A DNA stretch of 64,000 nucleotides from NCBI GenBank assembly GCA_004154925.1, contig QJNS01000183.1, forward strand, positions 62,001 through 126,000, in the 5' to 3' direction. Below, piece after piece: positions 1-12,030 of the stretch. The number at the start of each line of letters is the position of its first letter. Within the stretch, counting starts at the first letter, position 1. Made by a program: the position numbers and the translations under genes. Source of the stretch: Monosporascus cannonballus. Lineage: Eukaryota > Ascomycota > Sordariomycetes > Xylariales. The notes beneath the pieces were generated by a model. That model saw nothing but the letters and a program-made list of their open reading frames with translations. It was not told the DNA's origin and ran no database searches.

Positions 1-433
1 TATAATTAGAAAAAACTAAAAAAATTAATTTTCGAAAAAAGGGAAATAATTTCTTATTACCAAAAATATTTAAATAAAATAACTTATTAACAAATTCGAT
101 TTTAAATATATCGGTTTATATAAAATCGCTAAAAAAATCTTAAAAAATAATTATCAATTAGAACTTTTACCAAAAGTAAAACTTTATCCAATTTTTTACG
201 TTATTTTATTAGAATTAACAACAGATATAATTAAAATGTATACGGCATAAAACGATATAAAAATAAGAGGCGAACAAATATACGAAATAAAGAAAATTTT
301 CGATATGGGAAAACAAAACGGATTTACCCAGTATTTAATTAAGTGGAAAAAATATCCGGATTTCGAAAATACCTGGGAACCTGCTGAGAACTTTATTGGC
401 GCCCAGCGCTTGTTAAAAAACTTTTACCAATAA
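1..433 (+). pseudogene. Integrase C-terminal region and chromodomain of E1 pol
   Basis: This is the end of a gypsy polyprotein. Positions 281-430 read as an unbroken 50-residue chromodomain with the signature QYLIKWKKYPDFENTWEPAE, then a TAA stop at 431-433. Chromodomains at the integrase C-terminus bind modified histone tails and steer insertion to heterochromatin (family knowledge). Upstream, 1-240 gives the usual integrase tail (KYIGLYKI..., PIF.V.L.EL). One stop in this frame, TAA at 248, is CAA in E5, which fits RIP. This is the best-preserved chromodomain in the window. Confidence 0.9.
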
Positions 434-1009
434 CGACGGGCGCGTCCTAATTAACAGTCGATTAGTCAGTAGCTGAAAGGTCGGACCAGTCGGCCGCGGC
501 CTGCGTTAACGTGGCAGCCGTAATGGTAGCCTTTAGCTGTTCTTGTTCTTAACGTTTTTGTCCCTTTAATTTGTCCAATAACTGGAGCTTACGTTATATT
601 ATGGTAACGTTTTTGAAACGAATTAACGCCTTGTGTTTATATAAACAAATAAAACGAAAAAAAGCTTTATTTTTTTTTAAAATAATAACGTTAGGTTTCC
701 AAATAAAGCCGTTAAAACTTTAATAATCGCTTTTTGATAAGCGTTTTTTTTCGCATTTTGAACGTTAATAATTCCGGCGAATATTTTATAAAAAAAAGCG
801 GTATATCGGTATTATCGCAGGACCTATCCCGATTAATATATTTTTTATATCTTAAAATGTTTTCCATTATTTATACTTTAAGTTTTTCGAAAAATAATAA
901 AAGCAAGGCATAATTTCGTACTCGAATTCGTTAAAAACTTTTACGAAATTAATACGACGAACGGTAAAAAACGAGAAATATAACAATTCTTAGAAATACG
1001 AAACGATAT
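393..1009 (-). pseudogene. Antisense ORF of E1 (Cys-rich plus coiled coil)
   Basis: Read on the strand opposite to E1 pol, this stretch matches the antisense ORF of E5: RRINFVKVFNEFEYEIMPCF, then SKNLKYK. The start codon is ATA at 1007-1009 where E5 has ATG, a G-to-A change. The stop (393-395) lies inside the chromodomain codons of pol, so the two genes overlap tail to tail. The frame slips near the start and is damaged by RIP stops. The first Cys of the cluster, missing in E5, is a Cys here (MPCF), which supports the reconstructed Cys pattern. Function unknown. Confidence 0.6.
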
Positions 1010-1104
1010 AATTAAAAGCACAAAAAAGGAAAGGGGTATTTATTAAACGAAAAAAAGAAGAGAAAGAATTCTTAATAGCAAGATATTTTAGAAAGGGAAA
1101 ATTA

Positions 1105-1481
1105 TATTACGACCTAATAAGTTTCGGCCTTAAGAAATAATTAGATAAGGATTATACGGGCCACTTATCGGGTTACGTAACGGTAATCATTGCCAAACCA
1201 ATAATCATTAATAATTAAAAGTAATTTCCAATAATTATAATTACTACCGACTGCGTAATTATAAATAATTAAACCAAAACTAAGAAAAATATATACGTTC
1301 GTTATTTTCTATAAGTCTAAATAATATCAGCTTATAATAATAATTCGTTACCTAAGGCACCTTTAATATTACAAAACGTAATACGTTATTGTATCTATTG
1401 CTTAGTTTTCTACGATACTCCTACTAACATAAACTCGTACGACTAAGGTTTAATAGTTGGTTAAACCGCCTAGCCGTCATA
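1105..1481 (+). repeat. 3' LTR of E1 (377 bp)
   Basis: The LTR runs from tattacgacc (RIPed TGT...) to gccgtcata (intact copies end GTCACA). Its second half (TAAACCGCCTAGCCGTCA block) is common to all family-1 LTRs. Its U3 contains repeats built on taatcatt/attaccg that match the inner LTR of E6 (42593-42965) and not those of E3, E5 or E7. Confidence 0.8.
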
Positions 1482-1489
1482 TATTAATC

Positions 1490-2763
1490 GAAAAGACTGC
1501 CGTTCGGAACTTAACTGACGAGCGATCGATTATGGTACGGGAATAGGCGAAAAAGTTTATAACGGAACCTTAACGGGCAAAGGATTATGGTCCTCGAGAT
1601 CCCGAATTACCTTATATATATAATAGAGATGCGTCCCGATAATTATTAGCTAAACGGTCGGAAAACGAACGTAATATAATAATTGCGTCCCAGAATTCAA
1701 AGCAAAAAAAGGTTAAACCTTTTAGTAATAACTAGATCTTGGAAATTATTCGTTAGCAAAACGAATAGTATTCGAAATTAATTCGATAGCTGGCCGAATA
1801 ACAAATAATAATATAAGCTGAAAAAACAAAGTGTTATAAATTAATTGCAATATCGTTGCAAAAACCTAAAGGCGATAAATAAATACCATATTATAATTGC
1901 TCGAAACTTTCCGAACATATGTCGATTAAAAAAAATTTAAATAAAAGTTATTACAGAAACTTATACCGAAAGACCAAGGCGAAATATTTTTATTTATATT
2001 TAATAGGCCACGGGCTATATAAACGTTTTTATTACGAATATATGGCGATTATACCGCGTTAAATTTAATTATTTTAATTATAAAAAAATTAAAACTAGAA
2101 AATTTATGAATTTTTATTAGAAAAAGTTATATAAATTCTAATTTTTTCAATAAGGAATATAGTGAATAATTTATAGAATTGCGATAATAATTCGATTAAT
2201 CGTTATTGGATTTTTACGTTAAATAAAGGCGTTTAATTTATAAAATAAAACTTATAAACGTTTTTAACTCGGAAAACGATCGAAATAATAAATATTTTAC
2301 CTTTAATTATTTTAATAAATTAATATTAAGATCACGAAATACCTTATTATAAAAAAACATTAAGCTAAAAAAAGTTAATAACGTAATAAATAAGGTAAAG
2401 CGTTATTAAAACGCTTAAAAAAAGGCGAAAGAAAACCGATTATTTTTCGCTAAAAGTATTAACAAAGATAAACGATTTTATTTTAACGTTTTCAAGAAAA
2501 GAAATCCCTAAAGCAAATTAAAGGTGCCGCATAAAAATAATAGAGACCGCAGGCGTTCTTATATTCGGAAGGTAAATAATTGCCGATTTAATTCCGATCA
2601 AAGTAAGTCCGTACGACTTAAAACCTTTAATTTTTGTAAGGGTCAATTTAAATATTCTACCTATGGAAAACCAGGCCATAAAAACGTAAATTACAAAACC
2701 AAAAGAAATACGAAAACCTTGTTATTCCGGCTATATAAAAACCGACTTCCGAAAGCCGTATAA
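1490..2763 (+). pseudogene. E2 gag with RIPed zinc knuckle
   Basis: The frame starting near 1490 runs to 2763 with stops almost all of TAA/TAG type at positions that would be CAA/CAG/TGG. Mid-region reads like a gypsy/copia capsid (FNKEYSEQFIELR, LLDFYVKQRRLIYKIKL). The C-terminal part is basic (NNRDRRRSYIRK) and ends in a nucleocapsid knuckle at about 2635-2700, CKGQFKYSTYGKPGHKNVNY, where the CCHC pattern has lost two Cys to Tyr (TGC/TGT to TAC/TAT). The part from 2524 is the only stretch without stops. Confidence 0.7.
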
Positions 2764-2948
2764 AACGTCATAATATATAACGATAAATCAAACCAGTTCT
2801 TAAACGTAAACTTAAAAAAGGAGCCGGAATAGGCGTATATATCCAGTCCATTTCGGCTAATAATTGCAGGACGGTCGGAACAAAACCGCCCTTTAAAAGG
2901 AGGACATTTATCAAAAGAAGTACGAGGGATATAACAATACAAATAAAC

Positions 2949-3045
2949 ATAAATACCGGAACACAGGTAAATATCGTAAGCAGAAAGTTGGCAAAAAAAC
3001 TTAATCTCCAATTAATTTTCGTAAATATTCCGGGCCTTATTAAAT
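2949..3045 (+). pseudogene. E2 aspartic protease core
   Basis: The translation reads INTGTQVNIVSRKLAKKLNL, the retroviral-type protease flap and active site, where family members have D-T/S-G. The catalytic Asp is Asn here (GAT/GAC to AAT), a RIP-type change that abolishes activity. The coding sequence is cut at 3045 by an insertion and resumes near 3328 with AYIKYYGTYEI. Confidence 0.7.
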
Positions 3046-3315
3046 TGGGGTAGGGAGAGAATTGGTCTTAATCAGTGCGGGTAACCATTTTATGTCACGA
3101 TACGGAATGGGATTGTCGAAATGAAGAACTTATTCCGATTGTATTACTGGTGTTGAACCTCAATGACTGAAATGACAAAAAATGTGCTAAGTGGTGATGG
3201 TGGCTGATGATGTCTAGGGGTTGAACCTATGGCGAAAAAGAACTTCTTAATATATATGCGAGACTCGGGCTTTTTGATCAGCCGAGTCTGATCATGGGTG
3301 TAACACCCCGCCCCA
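3046..3315. mobile_element. Un-RIPed 270-bp insert in E2 pol
   Basis: GC-balanced DNA sits abruptly inside RIPed pol and splits the protease region. Its ends are inverted: tggggtaggg at the left and ccccgcccca at the right (8 of 10 pair). Near the right end are two perfect hairpins, gactcgg...ccgagtc and gggtgt-a-acaccc. The word gttgaacct occurs twice. On the minus strand there is a B-box-like ggttcaacccc, so a tRNA-derived SINE is possible, but I find no good A box. No target duplication is recognisable. No coding capacity. Confidence 0.45.
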
Positions 3316-3329
3316 CTTCATTATCGGCA

Positions 3330-5189
3330 CTAATAGCGCATATATTAAGTATTATGGGACTTACGAAATTCCTGATAATATAATAAATAATAACGAGAAC
3401 GAACGAGAGTTTAAGTAAATTTATTTAATAACACGCCGTAACCGGAAGATATCCGCTTTTTTATTATTTAGACCAAAAATAAGCAAATTAAGCGTTCTAT
3501 TAAATGCAGCCATATGTTAATAGTTAAATAAATTATTATAAGAGATTAACGGGCAAGAAATCGCAAACTTAACGCTTTTCGGTAAGTAAATTTATACCGT
3601 TAACTTGATAAACTTAGCCAAAAAGTTAAATATCTCGGAATTCGGAAAATAACAAAAATAAGGGATAACCGACCTCCTTATATGCCTAAAGAATTTCCGG
3701 CGAACGTATTCCGAAAAAATAACGAAAAAAATATTTTAGCTATTAAAGACAAAATATACAATAAATCTGAGCCCAGGGAAAACGCCCTTATTCAGCCTAA
3801 TTTACCATATTTCGGAAGCCTAAAAGAAGTTTCCGAAAAATATATCCAAAAAAACCTAAAGACAAGCCGGATACGTTATTCGAAAACGGACGTAATAGTA
3901 CTAATATTATTCGTACCTAAAAGGGACGGCAGTTTCCTATTATACGTCGATTATAAGGGGTTAAATCGGGTAACGATAAAAAACCGATATCCTTTACCTT
4001 TAAGCTGAAAAATAATAAATCGCCTAAAGTTAATAAAGATATTTTCGAAAATTAATTTTAAACATATTTACTATCGTATTAGGATTAAAAAGGGCGACTA
4101 ATAAAAAATCGTGTTCCGAATATAATATAGGTTATTTAAATATATAATTATATTACTTAACATTATTAACCCGTTAATTAAATTTTAAGCCTATGTATAT
4201 AAGTTTTTAATTAAATTAATTAATTATATATACATAATATATTTAAATAATATAATTATATATTCGGATTAGGTAAAGAAATATACAAAGTACTTTTAGT
4301 TAATTTACGGACGGCTATTATAATATTAATTATTTGCTAAAATATTTATATATGTATTTTGTTTTAAAAAACTTTCTTAAAATTTGTAATTAATATCGAT
4401 AACTTGGAAGTAAACCGCCGACGAGTTGATATTATTAAAACATAGCTAAAATTAAAGATAATTTATAATATTTAAATATTTTTGGGATTCGGGAATGTTT
4501 ATCGAAAATTTATTGCTTATTATTTAAGTATTACCGAACCTATTATTAGGCTTTTAAAAAAGCAAAAGGCAAAGATAAAGTAATAAAATTCCGATAACTC
4601 GAAAGAATTAAAAAAGCGTTCCGAAATTTAAAAAATATTTTTTAATTAGCAATTATTTTGCGATATTAGAATAACGCCAAAAATACTAAAGTCGAAAGAA
4701 ATATCTTAATAAAAGTCATATAAAGGGTATTTTTACAGAAATACGGAAAATATTAACGCCTAATTATATATTGGTTACGAAAGCTATATATAACCGAAAA
4801 ATAGTAAGTTATAAAGCAATAGAAATTATTGGCGATTATAAAAAAATCTGGAATATTAGTAACAATATCTTAAAGGTACGGAAAAAAATTTCGTAATGCT
4901 TACCGATCATATAACATTAAAGGATATAATAAAGGCGCCGATATAGAATTTTAAAGAGAGATTAGCCTAATGGGTTTACCGTTTTATATAATTTGATTTT
5001 AAGATTTAATACTAACCGAACGCCGTTAATCCGACGGATGGGTTATTTAGATGCCCGGATTATATGTTAAGAAAAATCGCGTATAAAAACGTAATCCTTA
5101 TATGATTTAAAAAATTCGGACTTACGAATAATATGCTCGAAAACGTACGGAAAACGGTTGTAAATATATAACGCGATTTAAAGTATTAT
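3330..5189 (+). pseudogene. E2 reverse transcriptase and RNase H
   Basis: Gypsy RT is clear at about 3810-4270: [20 protein letters not shown] and IKNRYPLPL (3900-4005). The polymerase motif at 4240-4251 reads Y-L-N-N instead of YLDD, so both catalytic Asp are lost to Asn. RNase H and the connecting region follow (4560-5060), ending with the chromovirus-type block PNAVNPTDGLFRCPDY near 5020-5060. Stops are RIP type. Cut at 5189 by the E3 target site. Confidence 0.75.
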
Positions 5190-5194
5190 AAAAG

Positions 5195-5590
5195 TGTGAC
5201 GGCTAAGAGGTTTAACCAACTATTAAACCTTAGTTGTACGGGTTTATGTTGGCAGGAGTATCGTGGGAATCTAAGCAATAAATACAATAATCGTATTACG
5301 TCTCATAATTCTAAAGGTACCTTGGATAACGATATTATATTGCAAGCTAAAGTTATCTAAATTATGGAAATAATGAACATATATATTCTTGTTCTGGTTT
5401 AAGGTATTTAAACGGCTTAAACTCTTAGGCTCGTTAAGCCCTTTAAGCTTTTTTGCCGGCTTAAGGGGCTTAAGGTACTTGGCACCTTGAAATCTTTAAG
5501 CCGATTACGTGATTTCTTGGCGGTGGTCGAGGCTTATTTTTTCGTAGCTCTAATCGTTAATAAGGAAACTAAGACCGTTAAGTTATAACA
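5195..5590 (-). repeat. E3 LTR, left copy (3' LTR)
   Basis: Starts tgtgacggcta and ends gttataaca, the inverted TGT...ACA ends of family 1. 396 bp, the same length as its partner at 11630-12025. The U3 carries repeated short words built on ggcttaa/cttaagcc (5390-5480), a version shared with E4. Confidence 0.9.
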
Positions 5591-5691
5591 AGATTTTCCC
5601 CTTTTCAAAATCTTTATCTCTAAAAATCAAATTATTCGTTTATTATTCCTGGTACGTAACCTTTTCTTTTTCACTTTCGTTATATCAAATC

Positions 5692-6244
5692 GCGTAACAA
5701 AATCTCGTTTTCGTAAACGTATTAACGCTTTTATTTTTTTTAAAACGTATTAAAGGTTTTGATTTTAAAATATCTTTTTATTTTCGTTATAAAAAAAGTA
5801 TAAAATATAAGATTGTTCGGAATTCTTTAAAATATGCGCGTTATATCTATTATAGCGGTCCTTATAATGTTTTTAGGCCTTCAAAAATTAAATATCAAAA
5901 ATTTCTAGATAAAAAGAATCGTTTAAAACGTAAAGAAAAATAAGTTTACGAAACGTTGCGAACAGCTGCCAATAAGCTAGATTATTTGCAAAAACAAAGG
6001 CGGCTATTTAGTTATCGTAATATCGAAATACTTAGTCAAACTATTAAAAATGCAAAAATTATAAAAAAAATTTAAATGTTTTAAAAAAGAGCAAAAATAA
6101 TTAAAGGCTACCGTTACGGCTATTATGTCGGCACAGGCCGCGGCCGACTGGCCTAACATTCCGGCTACTAATTAGTCGGCTATAAATTGAGACGCGTCTG
6201 TTATTATTAATAAAAACCTTTTAATAAGCGCTAGGCGCTAATAA
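5692..6244 (+). pseudogene. Antisense ORF of E3, type 1
   Basis: This lies on the strand opposite to E3 pol, between the chromodomain and the 3' LTR. The start is ATA (5692-5694) where an ATG is expected. Clear coding sense: SRFRKRINAF near the start, then KYARYIYYSGPYNVF, where three Tyr stand at Cys spacing (CX2CX6C), then a charged helical stretch (KNRLKRKEKQVYETLRTAAN, LDYLQKQRRL) typical of a coiled coil. It ends over the chromodomain codons. At least one frameshift is needed. Its N-terminal half differs from the E5/E6 type, so at least two versions of this gene exist in the family. Confidence 0.6.
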
Positions 6245-9200
6245 GGTTTTTGGCGGTTCCCAGGTGTTTTCGGAATCCGAGTACTTTTTCAATTTAATCA
6301 AATACTAAGTAAGTTTGTTTTGTTTTCGTGTATCGAAAAGTTTTTCCATTTCGTATATTTATTTGTTTTCTATTTTTACATCGATTTATACCGTATACAC
6401 CTTAATTATATTAGTTATTAATGCGAATAAAAAACGTAAAAAATTAAATAAAGTTTAATTTTTAATGAAGGTTGATATTAATAATTATTTTTTAAACTTT
6501 TCTTAATGGTTTTATATAGACCAATATAGTTAAAATCGAATTTTTTATTTGGTCGTTTTATTTAAATGTTTTTAATAATAAAAAAACCATTTTTCCTTTT
6601 TCGAAAATTACTTTTTTTAAATTTTTTTTCATTATAATATTTGTTTATTTAATTTCGTACGAATACTTTTTTCATTTTTATTTCTTAATATAACTATTAT
6701 AATTGTTATAATATAAAAATTACTTTGATATTAATTAAGCCATCGTTACGTACTTTTCTATAAATTTCTAGAATAAAACCAAAATTTGGGCTGGCTAATA
6801 TTATTTTAATACTTTTATAATAACTAATATTATAAGTTAATTATGGAATTAGCAACTTCTTAACTTAATTATGTTATTTATAATTAATATAATATCATAA
6901 GTAAACTTTTAAGATTTAATTTATTCTTTTTATTTATTTATTTATTTAAGGTTTAAATACCCTAAATAATTTATGGTTTAGGCCGATTTATGCCATAAGG
7001 CTTAATTAAAATTTTGATACAAATGTCGATCCTTTATTTGAAATAATTTTTATTAATAATCAGTATATATTAAGAATATATTTTAAAAAAATATATGCTA
7101 TTTGTTCGGCACTTATATCCTTATGATATAATAGAAAATAAGAAAATTTCGTAAATCGGTCGACGATTACGCAAATGCTATCATAATATATTTCCGTAAT
7201 TAGATTTTTTGATATAAGAAATTTGGTAATAAAATCAAATATAACTAAATATTGTAATCGCTTTACGATTAATAATAGCTATAATTTTCCGTATGGCTTA
7301 TATCGTCGAATCTTTACTTTGGCGTAAATATCGCATTACCATATAACTTTCTGTACCGTTAATTTCATTTTTTAAAAAAAATATATACGTTAAAGCTGTT
7401 TTAAGGTTTTATAAATCTTTAGATATCCGTATAACTAATATTTATATATTTCTCGTACTAAATCCTCTTAGTATTCTTTTGGAATTTATATTTTGTTTAT
7501 ATTTTGGTCCTTTAAAAAGCTATTATTATATTATGAGATTTTTTACAATATATTAAAAGGTATTACCCGAATTATCGCAAACTATCGTAAGCATAAATAT
7601 CTTTCTATAATAATATTAAAAATCGTATAACTAACTTTAACCAATTTCTTTTTAAGGTTTAATTATTTACTTAAAGTATATACTTTGTTATTTTTTAAAC
7701 TTTTCTTATAAATAATAACGAAATCGAAATTCGCCAATTCTTTTACGTATTTTAATTATTATCCTATAAGCTTCCTGGTCGTAATAAATCGGGTAAAATT
7801 TTAATAATCCGTATAAACCTTAATTTGATACAAACTTCCTTTTAAGAAATATCTAAATTCTCGAAATGCTATAATAATAGCCATAAATTCCTTAATTGAA
7901 ATACCGTAATTAAATTTGGTTTTTTTTAATTTATACGAAAAAATACAACAAGGTATAATTTGCCTTAATTATTTTATTACCCAATCATTATATCTAACGC
8001 ATAATTCGAAATATCTGTTTTTAATCTAATAAAACGGTTTAAATTATATATAATTAATATTAACTTATTAATAATCGCATCCTTAATATTCTAAAATACC
8101 TTTTTAGTATCTGGCGTTTATTTAAACCTTTTTTCCTTTTTTATAAAATTTATTAAAAATGTAATTATTTAACTAAAATTTCAAATCAACTGCCTGTAGT
8201 AATTAACGAATTTAAAAAATATTTATATTTTTTTTTGATTATCGTTAACGTTTAATATTTTATAACTGCGGCAATTTTCTTAAGATTTATCCTAACATAT
8301 CGTAAAGTAATAATATACTTTAAATATTTTTCTTTTTATTTGTAAAATTAATTTCTTTTTTTATATTAATAAATAACGTTACGTACTATAAAGCTTAAAA
8401 AATTTTATAAACGTATTTTACGTATACTTTTTTTTTGTTTTCAAGAAAACAAAAATGTCGTCGAGATAATAAACGACGGAAATATCGAGATATTTTCGTA
8501 ATATGTGGTTTATTACCCGTTTAAAAGTTGCTAATGCATTCGTAAATCCCATTAACGTAATCAAGTACTTAAATAATCCGTATTTCGTTTTAAAAGCTGT
8601 TTTCTATTTATATCCTTTCTTAATCCTAATAAAGTTATATTTATCCTTAAGATTAAATATTATAAACCATTTACTTCCATAAAGTCGGTTCTTTAATTCC
8701 ACGATTAAAAATAATAATATTTAATACTTAATAATAATATTATTCAATTATCGATAATTAACTACAAGTTATAATTTTTTATTATTTTTTGGTACGAAAA
8801 ACATAAAATAATCTGCTAGTGATTTCGAAGGTCGAATCCATTTATTTATAACTGATTTTCAAGTATTTTCCAAGAATACGTAATTCGTTTCCGCTAAAAT
8901 TGTCAATAGGGTAAAACTTCGTCGAAAATCCTTCTTTAAAAACTATTTCGTAATTTTATTTATTATATTTTGATAATTTCATATTAAGTTCTTTTTTAAA
9001 GAATTACTTATATTTATAATATTATAATAATATATTAATTAAACGTTTTAACTTTTTGAGCTATTCTTGTTAATATTCCAAATCGTTATTTAATTATTTT
9101 AATTTCGTTTTAATAATAATAACGATACGTTATATTTTTCTTTAATATCCGTTTTTTTATCTTTTGTCCCTTTGGGTAATAAGGTTTCTATCGTATTCTT

Positions 9201-10100
9201 ATATCTGCATTCGTCGTCATTATCGATCAAATATTAATATCTTAATTTCTTTTTTTTCGTTTATTTATAATAAATAAAATAAATTTTATTTAACAAATTC
9301 TTTTTAATCAAAACTCCATGTTAACATATCCACAATAATCCTAAGATAATATCGTAATTCCTAAATAAAATGATATCAAAATTAATTATTTAATATCGTC
9401 TTTAAATAAAAATCTCAAAATAATCAATTTCGCGTATACTTTTTCCGTTATCGTAAACAAATTCCTTACTTTCGGTATTCCTTAATATATAAAGTTTTAA
9501 CTTATATTTTTATAATAATTTAAGCTTATTAATTATATTTAATATAATATAATTTGCGCCCAAAATTTCGTAATCTACTATTACGGTATATTAATGTATT
9601 CCAAATCGTATATCCAAAATAATAAGGCTATTAACGGTTCTTATTGTTATATTTAAAACTTTTTTCGAAAATTTTCTTTAATTGTTCTAAATTTTGTTAT
9701 CCTACGGCTTTTTTTAAAAATAACTTTTTTCTTTTAATTTTTATTCGAATTTATCGAACCTTTTTTATATTTTTTAACGCGTTAAGCTATTGTCTTTATT
9801 ATTATCACTAACGTATTATTCTTTTGAATTTTATTAATTATCTTTAATTTTGTTATAATATTGTTCCTTTATTAACCTTTTTTCGTAAAGGTTTATAATA
9901 AATAATAATTAAAAATAAAAATCCCTAATAATCTTTTGGTAATACTTTTTCATTATACGCTAAATTCACTTCTTTTCCGTTTAATAATTATATTATTAAT
10001 AATAATAAACAAATTTCCTTTTAGGCATTATTTTTTCGAGTTAACCTTTTATTTCAGCTAGTTATTAAATATTTTTTAAGGTTATAAATCGAGAATATTA
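6200..10100 (-). pseudogene. E3 pol (protease, RT, RNase H, integrase, chromodomain)
   Basis: Limits are approximate and set by alignment to E5. On the minus strand the RT core reads VVYYLDDIF at 8457-8468, so this copy keeps both catalytic Asp, unlike E2, E6 and E7. The distance from the 5' LTR start to YLDD (about 3.56 kb) matches E5 (3.65 kb). Frames are otherwise filled with RIP stops. Family role: cDNA synthesis and chromodomain-guided integration. Confidence 0.75.
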
Positions 10101-10299
10101 ATATTATTACTTGTCGTTTCTAATATTTCCGGTACGGTTTGGAAAATCGAATTCTTTATAATATATATAAGTAATTCATTCGTAAATATACTATTTCCAT
10201 TTTTTATAATCGGGATATTCTCGTCGTCGACAGTATATGGTATATATTCTGCCGTATCGATCAGAAATTCCGGGACTAAGGTTTTTTACCTAATCCTAA

Positions 10300-11600
10300 T
10301 ATTTACGTAATCATCTTTATAATGCTTCTTATTATATTCGCAATATTTATTAAGCCAGCTTTTTAGTTTTTTGCATTTTTCGCCGAATTTCTTGCCGTAA
10401 TAACATTCGTTATATTTTTCGCTATGGGGGACCTAGTATATACTTAGGCTATATTATGTTAATGGATTTACCTCCGTTTTTCTAATTCTTTCTGGATTAT
10501 CCTTTAGGTATTAATTTCCAATCGTCTTAACGAGATTTCTTAGATGCTTTATACTATACTACCTTATGTCCCATCTTATTACAATTATAACTTTTGGTCT
10601 GGTTCCAGTTCTTTCTATACGTAACTCCTAGTTCCATAAGTCCTGGTTTTGTACCGTAAAAAATGTTGTTACGTCGAAAAACGCTGGTATTAACCATATA
10701 TCGGGATTTGCTATCATTTTTTCTGTTAGTACTTTTAATACGCTATACGTATTATCGGTCGTTAATCTTAATTATTATAATAAAATAATCCGACAAATAA
10801 TCGGCCCGATTAAATTTAAAAGGTTTTTTTGTTTTTCTTTTTTTAGGCTATCGAAAAACTTAGTTATTATTATTTTTTATCCATAGTTTAACTTAAATAT
10901 TAATTAAATTAACGTATTGCCGTAACTAAATACGGATCCTTTTTATTATAATTATTAAATTTATATTTCGGCTTTTATTTTTTCGTTTATTATTCCGAAA
11001 ACTTTTATTAATACTTATTTGAATTATTCGTAATCGTTATAAATTCGTATTATTTTTAGGTTTCGTTTTTCGATTAATAAAACAACGTATTGTTTTATAA
11101 CGGGCTTAAACTAAATAACCGTATTTCCGATAAGTTATCCGATTTCGAATTCGATTCGTACAATAAGCGTAATAAATCAAATAAGAAAATACCCGAAATA
11201 TATTTGGTATTAAATTAAAAATAAATATAACTTAATTAAGGTTTTGTCGAAAAATTCTGGTTTAAAAAATTTACAAAGTTTCCTAGTTCCTTGGTAGAAT
11301 TTAACTAAATAATTTGGCTTATTCGAAAAAGCTTCTTAATTTCGAAAACTTTCTTTTTTTTAAAGTTTTTTATGGGCGGCTTAAAACGAAATTATAAAAT
11401 TATTATTATTTTTTTCGAACTGAAAAATGCGTTCGTTTATGGTATCCAGTGGTCAAAAAACTTTTTCGCGAAAAAAAATAAGGTTTTCTTTTTGTTTTTC
11501 GGATTCCATTTTAATATCCGGGTAATTAAGGACCTGGTAAACAAGTTATTCGGGCTACTTGCTAATAAATATAATATTAATCGATATTATTCAAAGTTTA
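10300..11600 (-). pseudogene. E3 gag
   Basis: By alignment with E5 35080-36220. On the minus strand, 10567-10600 reads KSYNCNKMGHK, a CCHC zinc knuckle with its first Cys changed to Tyr. Toward the 5' LTR the reading KEILRRLDAINKRI of E5 is recognisable in degraded form. The short + strand frame at 11372-11617 is only a shadow of this gag. Confidence 0.65.
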
Positions 11601-11629
11601 ACGGTATTATTAAATAAAAGCTTATAACG

Positions 11630-12025
11630 TATAACGGCTAAAAGATTTAATTAATTATTAAACTTTAATCGTACACGTTTATATTATCAAATTTATTATA
11701 AAAATTTGAACAATATATACAGTAATCGTATTACGTTTCGTAATTCCAAAGGTACTTTAAATAACGATATTATATTGCGAGCTAAAATTATCTAAACTAT
11801 GGAAATAATGAACGTATATATCCTTATTCTGGCTCAAAGTACTTAAGCGGCTTAAACCCTTGAGCTCGTTAAGCCCTTTAAGTTCTTTTGCCGGCTTAAA
11901 GGGCTTAAGGTGCTTGGCACCTTAAGACCTTTAAGCCGATTACGTAACTTCTTGGCGGTGGTCGGGGCTTGTTTTTTCGTAGCCCCGATCGTTAGTAAGA
12001 AAGCTAAGACCGTTAGATCATAACA
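11630..12025 (-). repeat. E3 LTR, right copy (5' LTR)
   Basis: 396 bp, aligned end to end with 5195-5590. Starts tataacgg (RIPed tgtgacgg) and ends gatcataaca, followed by the target duplication aaaag at 12026-12030. The sense sequence next to it begins cgttataagc, without the TGG expected of a tRNA-primed binding site. Confidence 0.9.
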
Positions 12026-12030
12026 AAAAG

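Larger units (their letters stand above)
1..1481 (+). mobile_element. E1: 3' end of a family-1 Ty3/gypsy chromovirus
   Basis: The window opens inside the integrase C-terminal part of pol. Chromodomain, a ~670-bp 3' region, a purine-rich tract (agaaagggaaaat) and one LTR follow. The whole run matches E5 (40100-41605) in order and content, with a different set of RIP-type changes. The 5' part and left target duplication lie outside the window. The LTR ends at 1481, where the frame of a different gypsy gag (E2) begins, so E1 probably inserted in E2. Confidence 0.85.
5195..12025 (-). mobile_element. E3: complete family-1 gypsy chromovirus
   Basis: A 6831-bp element flanked by the 5-bp direct repeat aaaag (5190-5194 and 12026-12030), with two 396-bp LTRs. 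Coding order on the minus strand: gag (about 11580-10300), protease, RT with an intact YLDD motif at 8457-8468, RNase H, integrase, chromodomain ending near 6210. An antisense ORF lies at 5692-6244. A polypurine tract (aaaaggggaaaatc on the sense strand) adjoins the 3' LTR at 5591. RIPed throughout, so not mobile. It is inserted in E2 pol between the RNase H and integrase parts. Confidence 0.92.

Noticed and set aside
2691..3011. Minus-strand frames over the E2 protease region (2691-3011, 2768-2950)
   Set aside because: They mirror the + strand gag/protease, which carries recognisable motifs; the minus translations show no domain.
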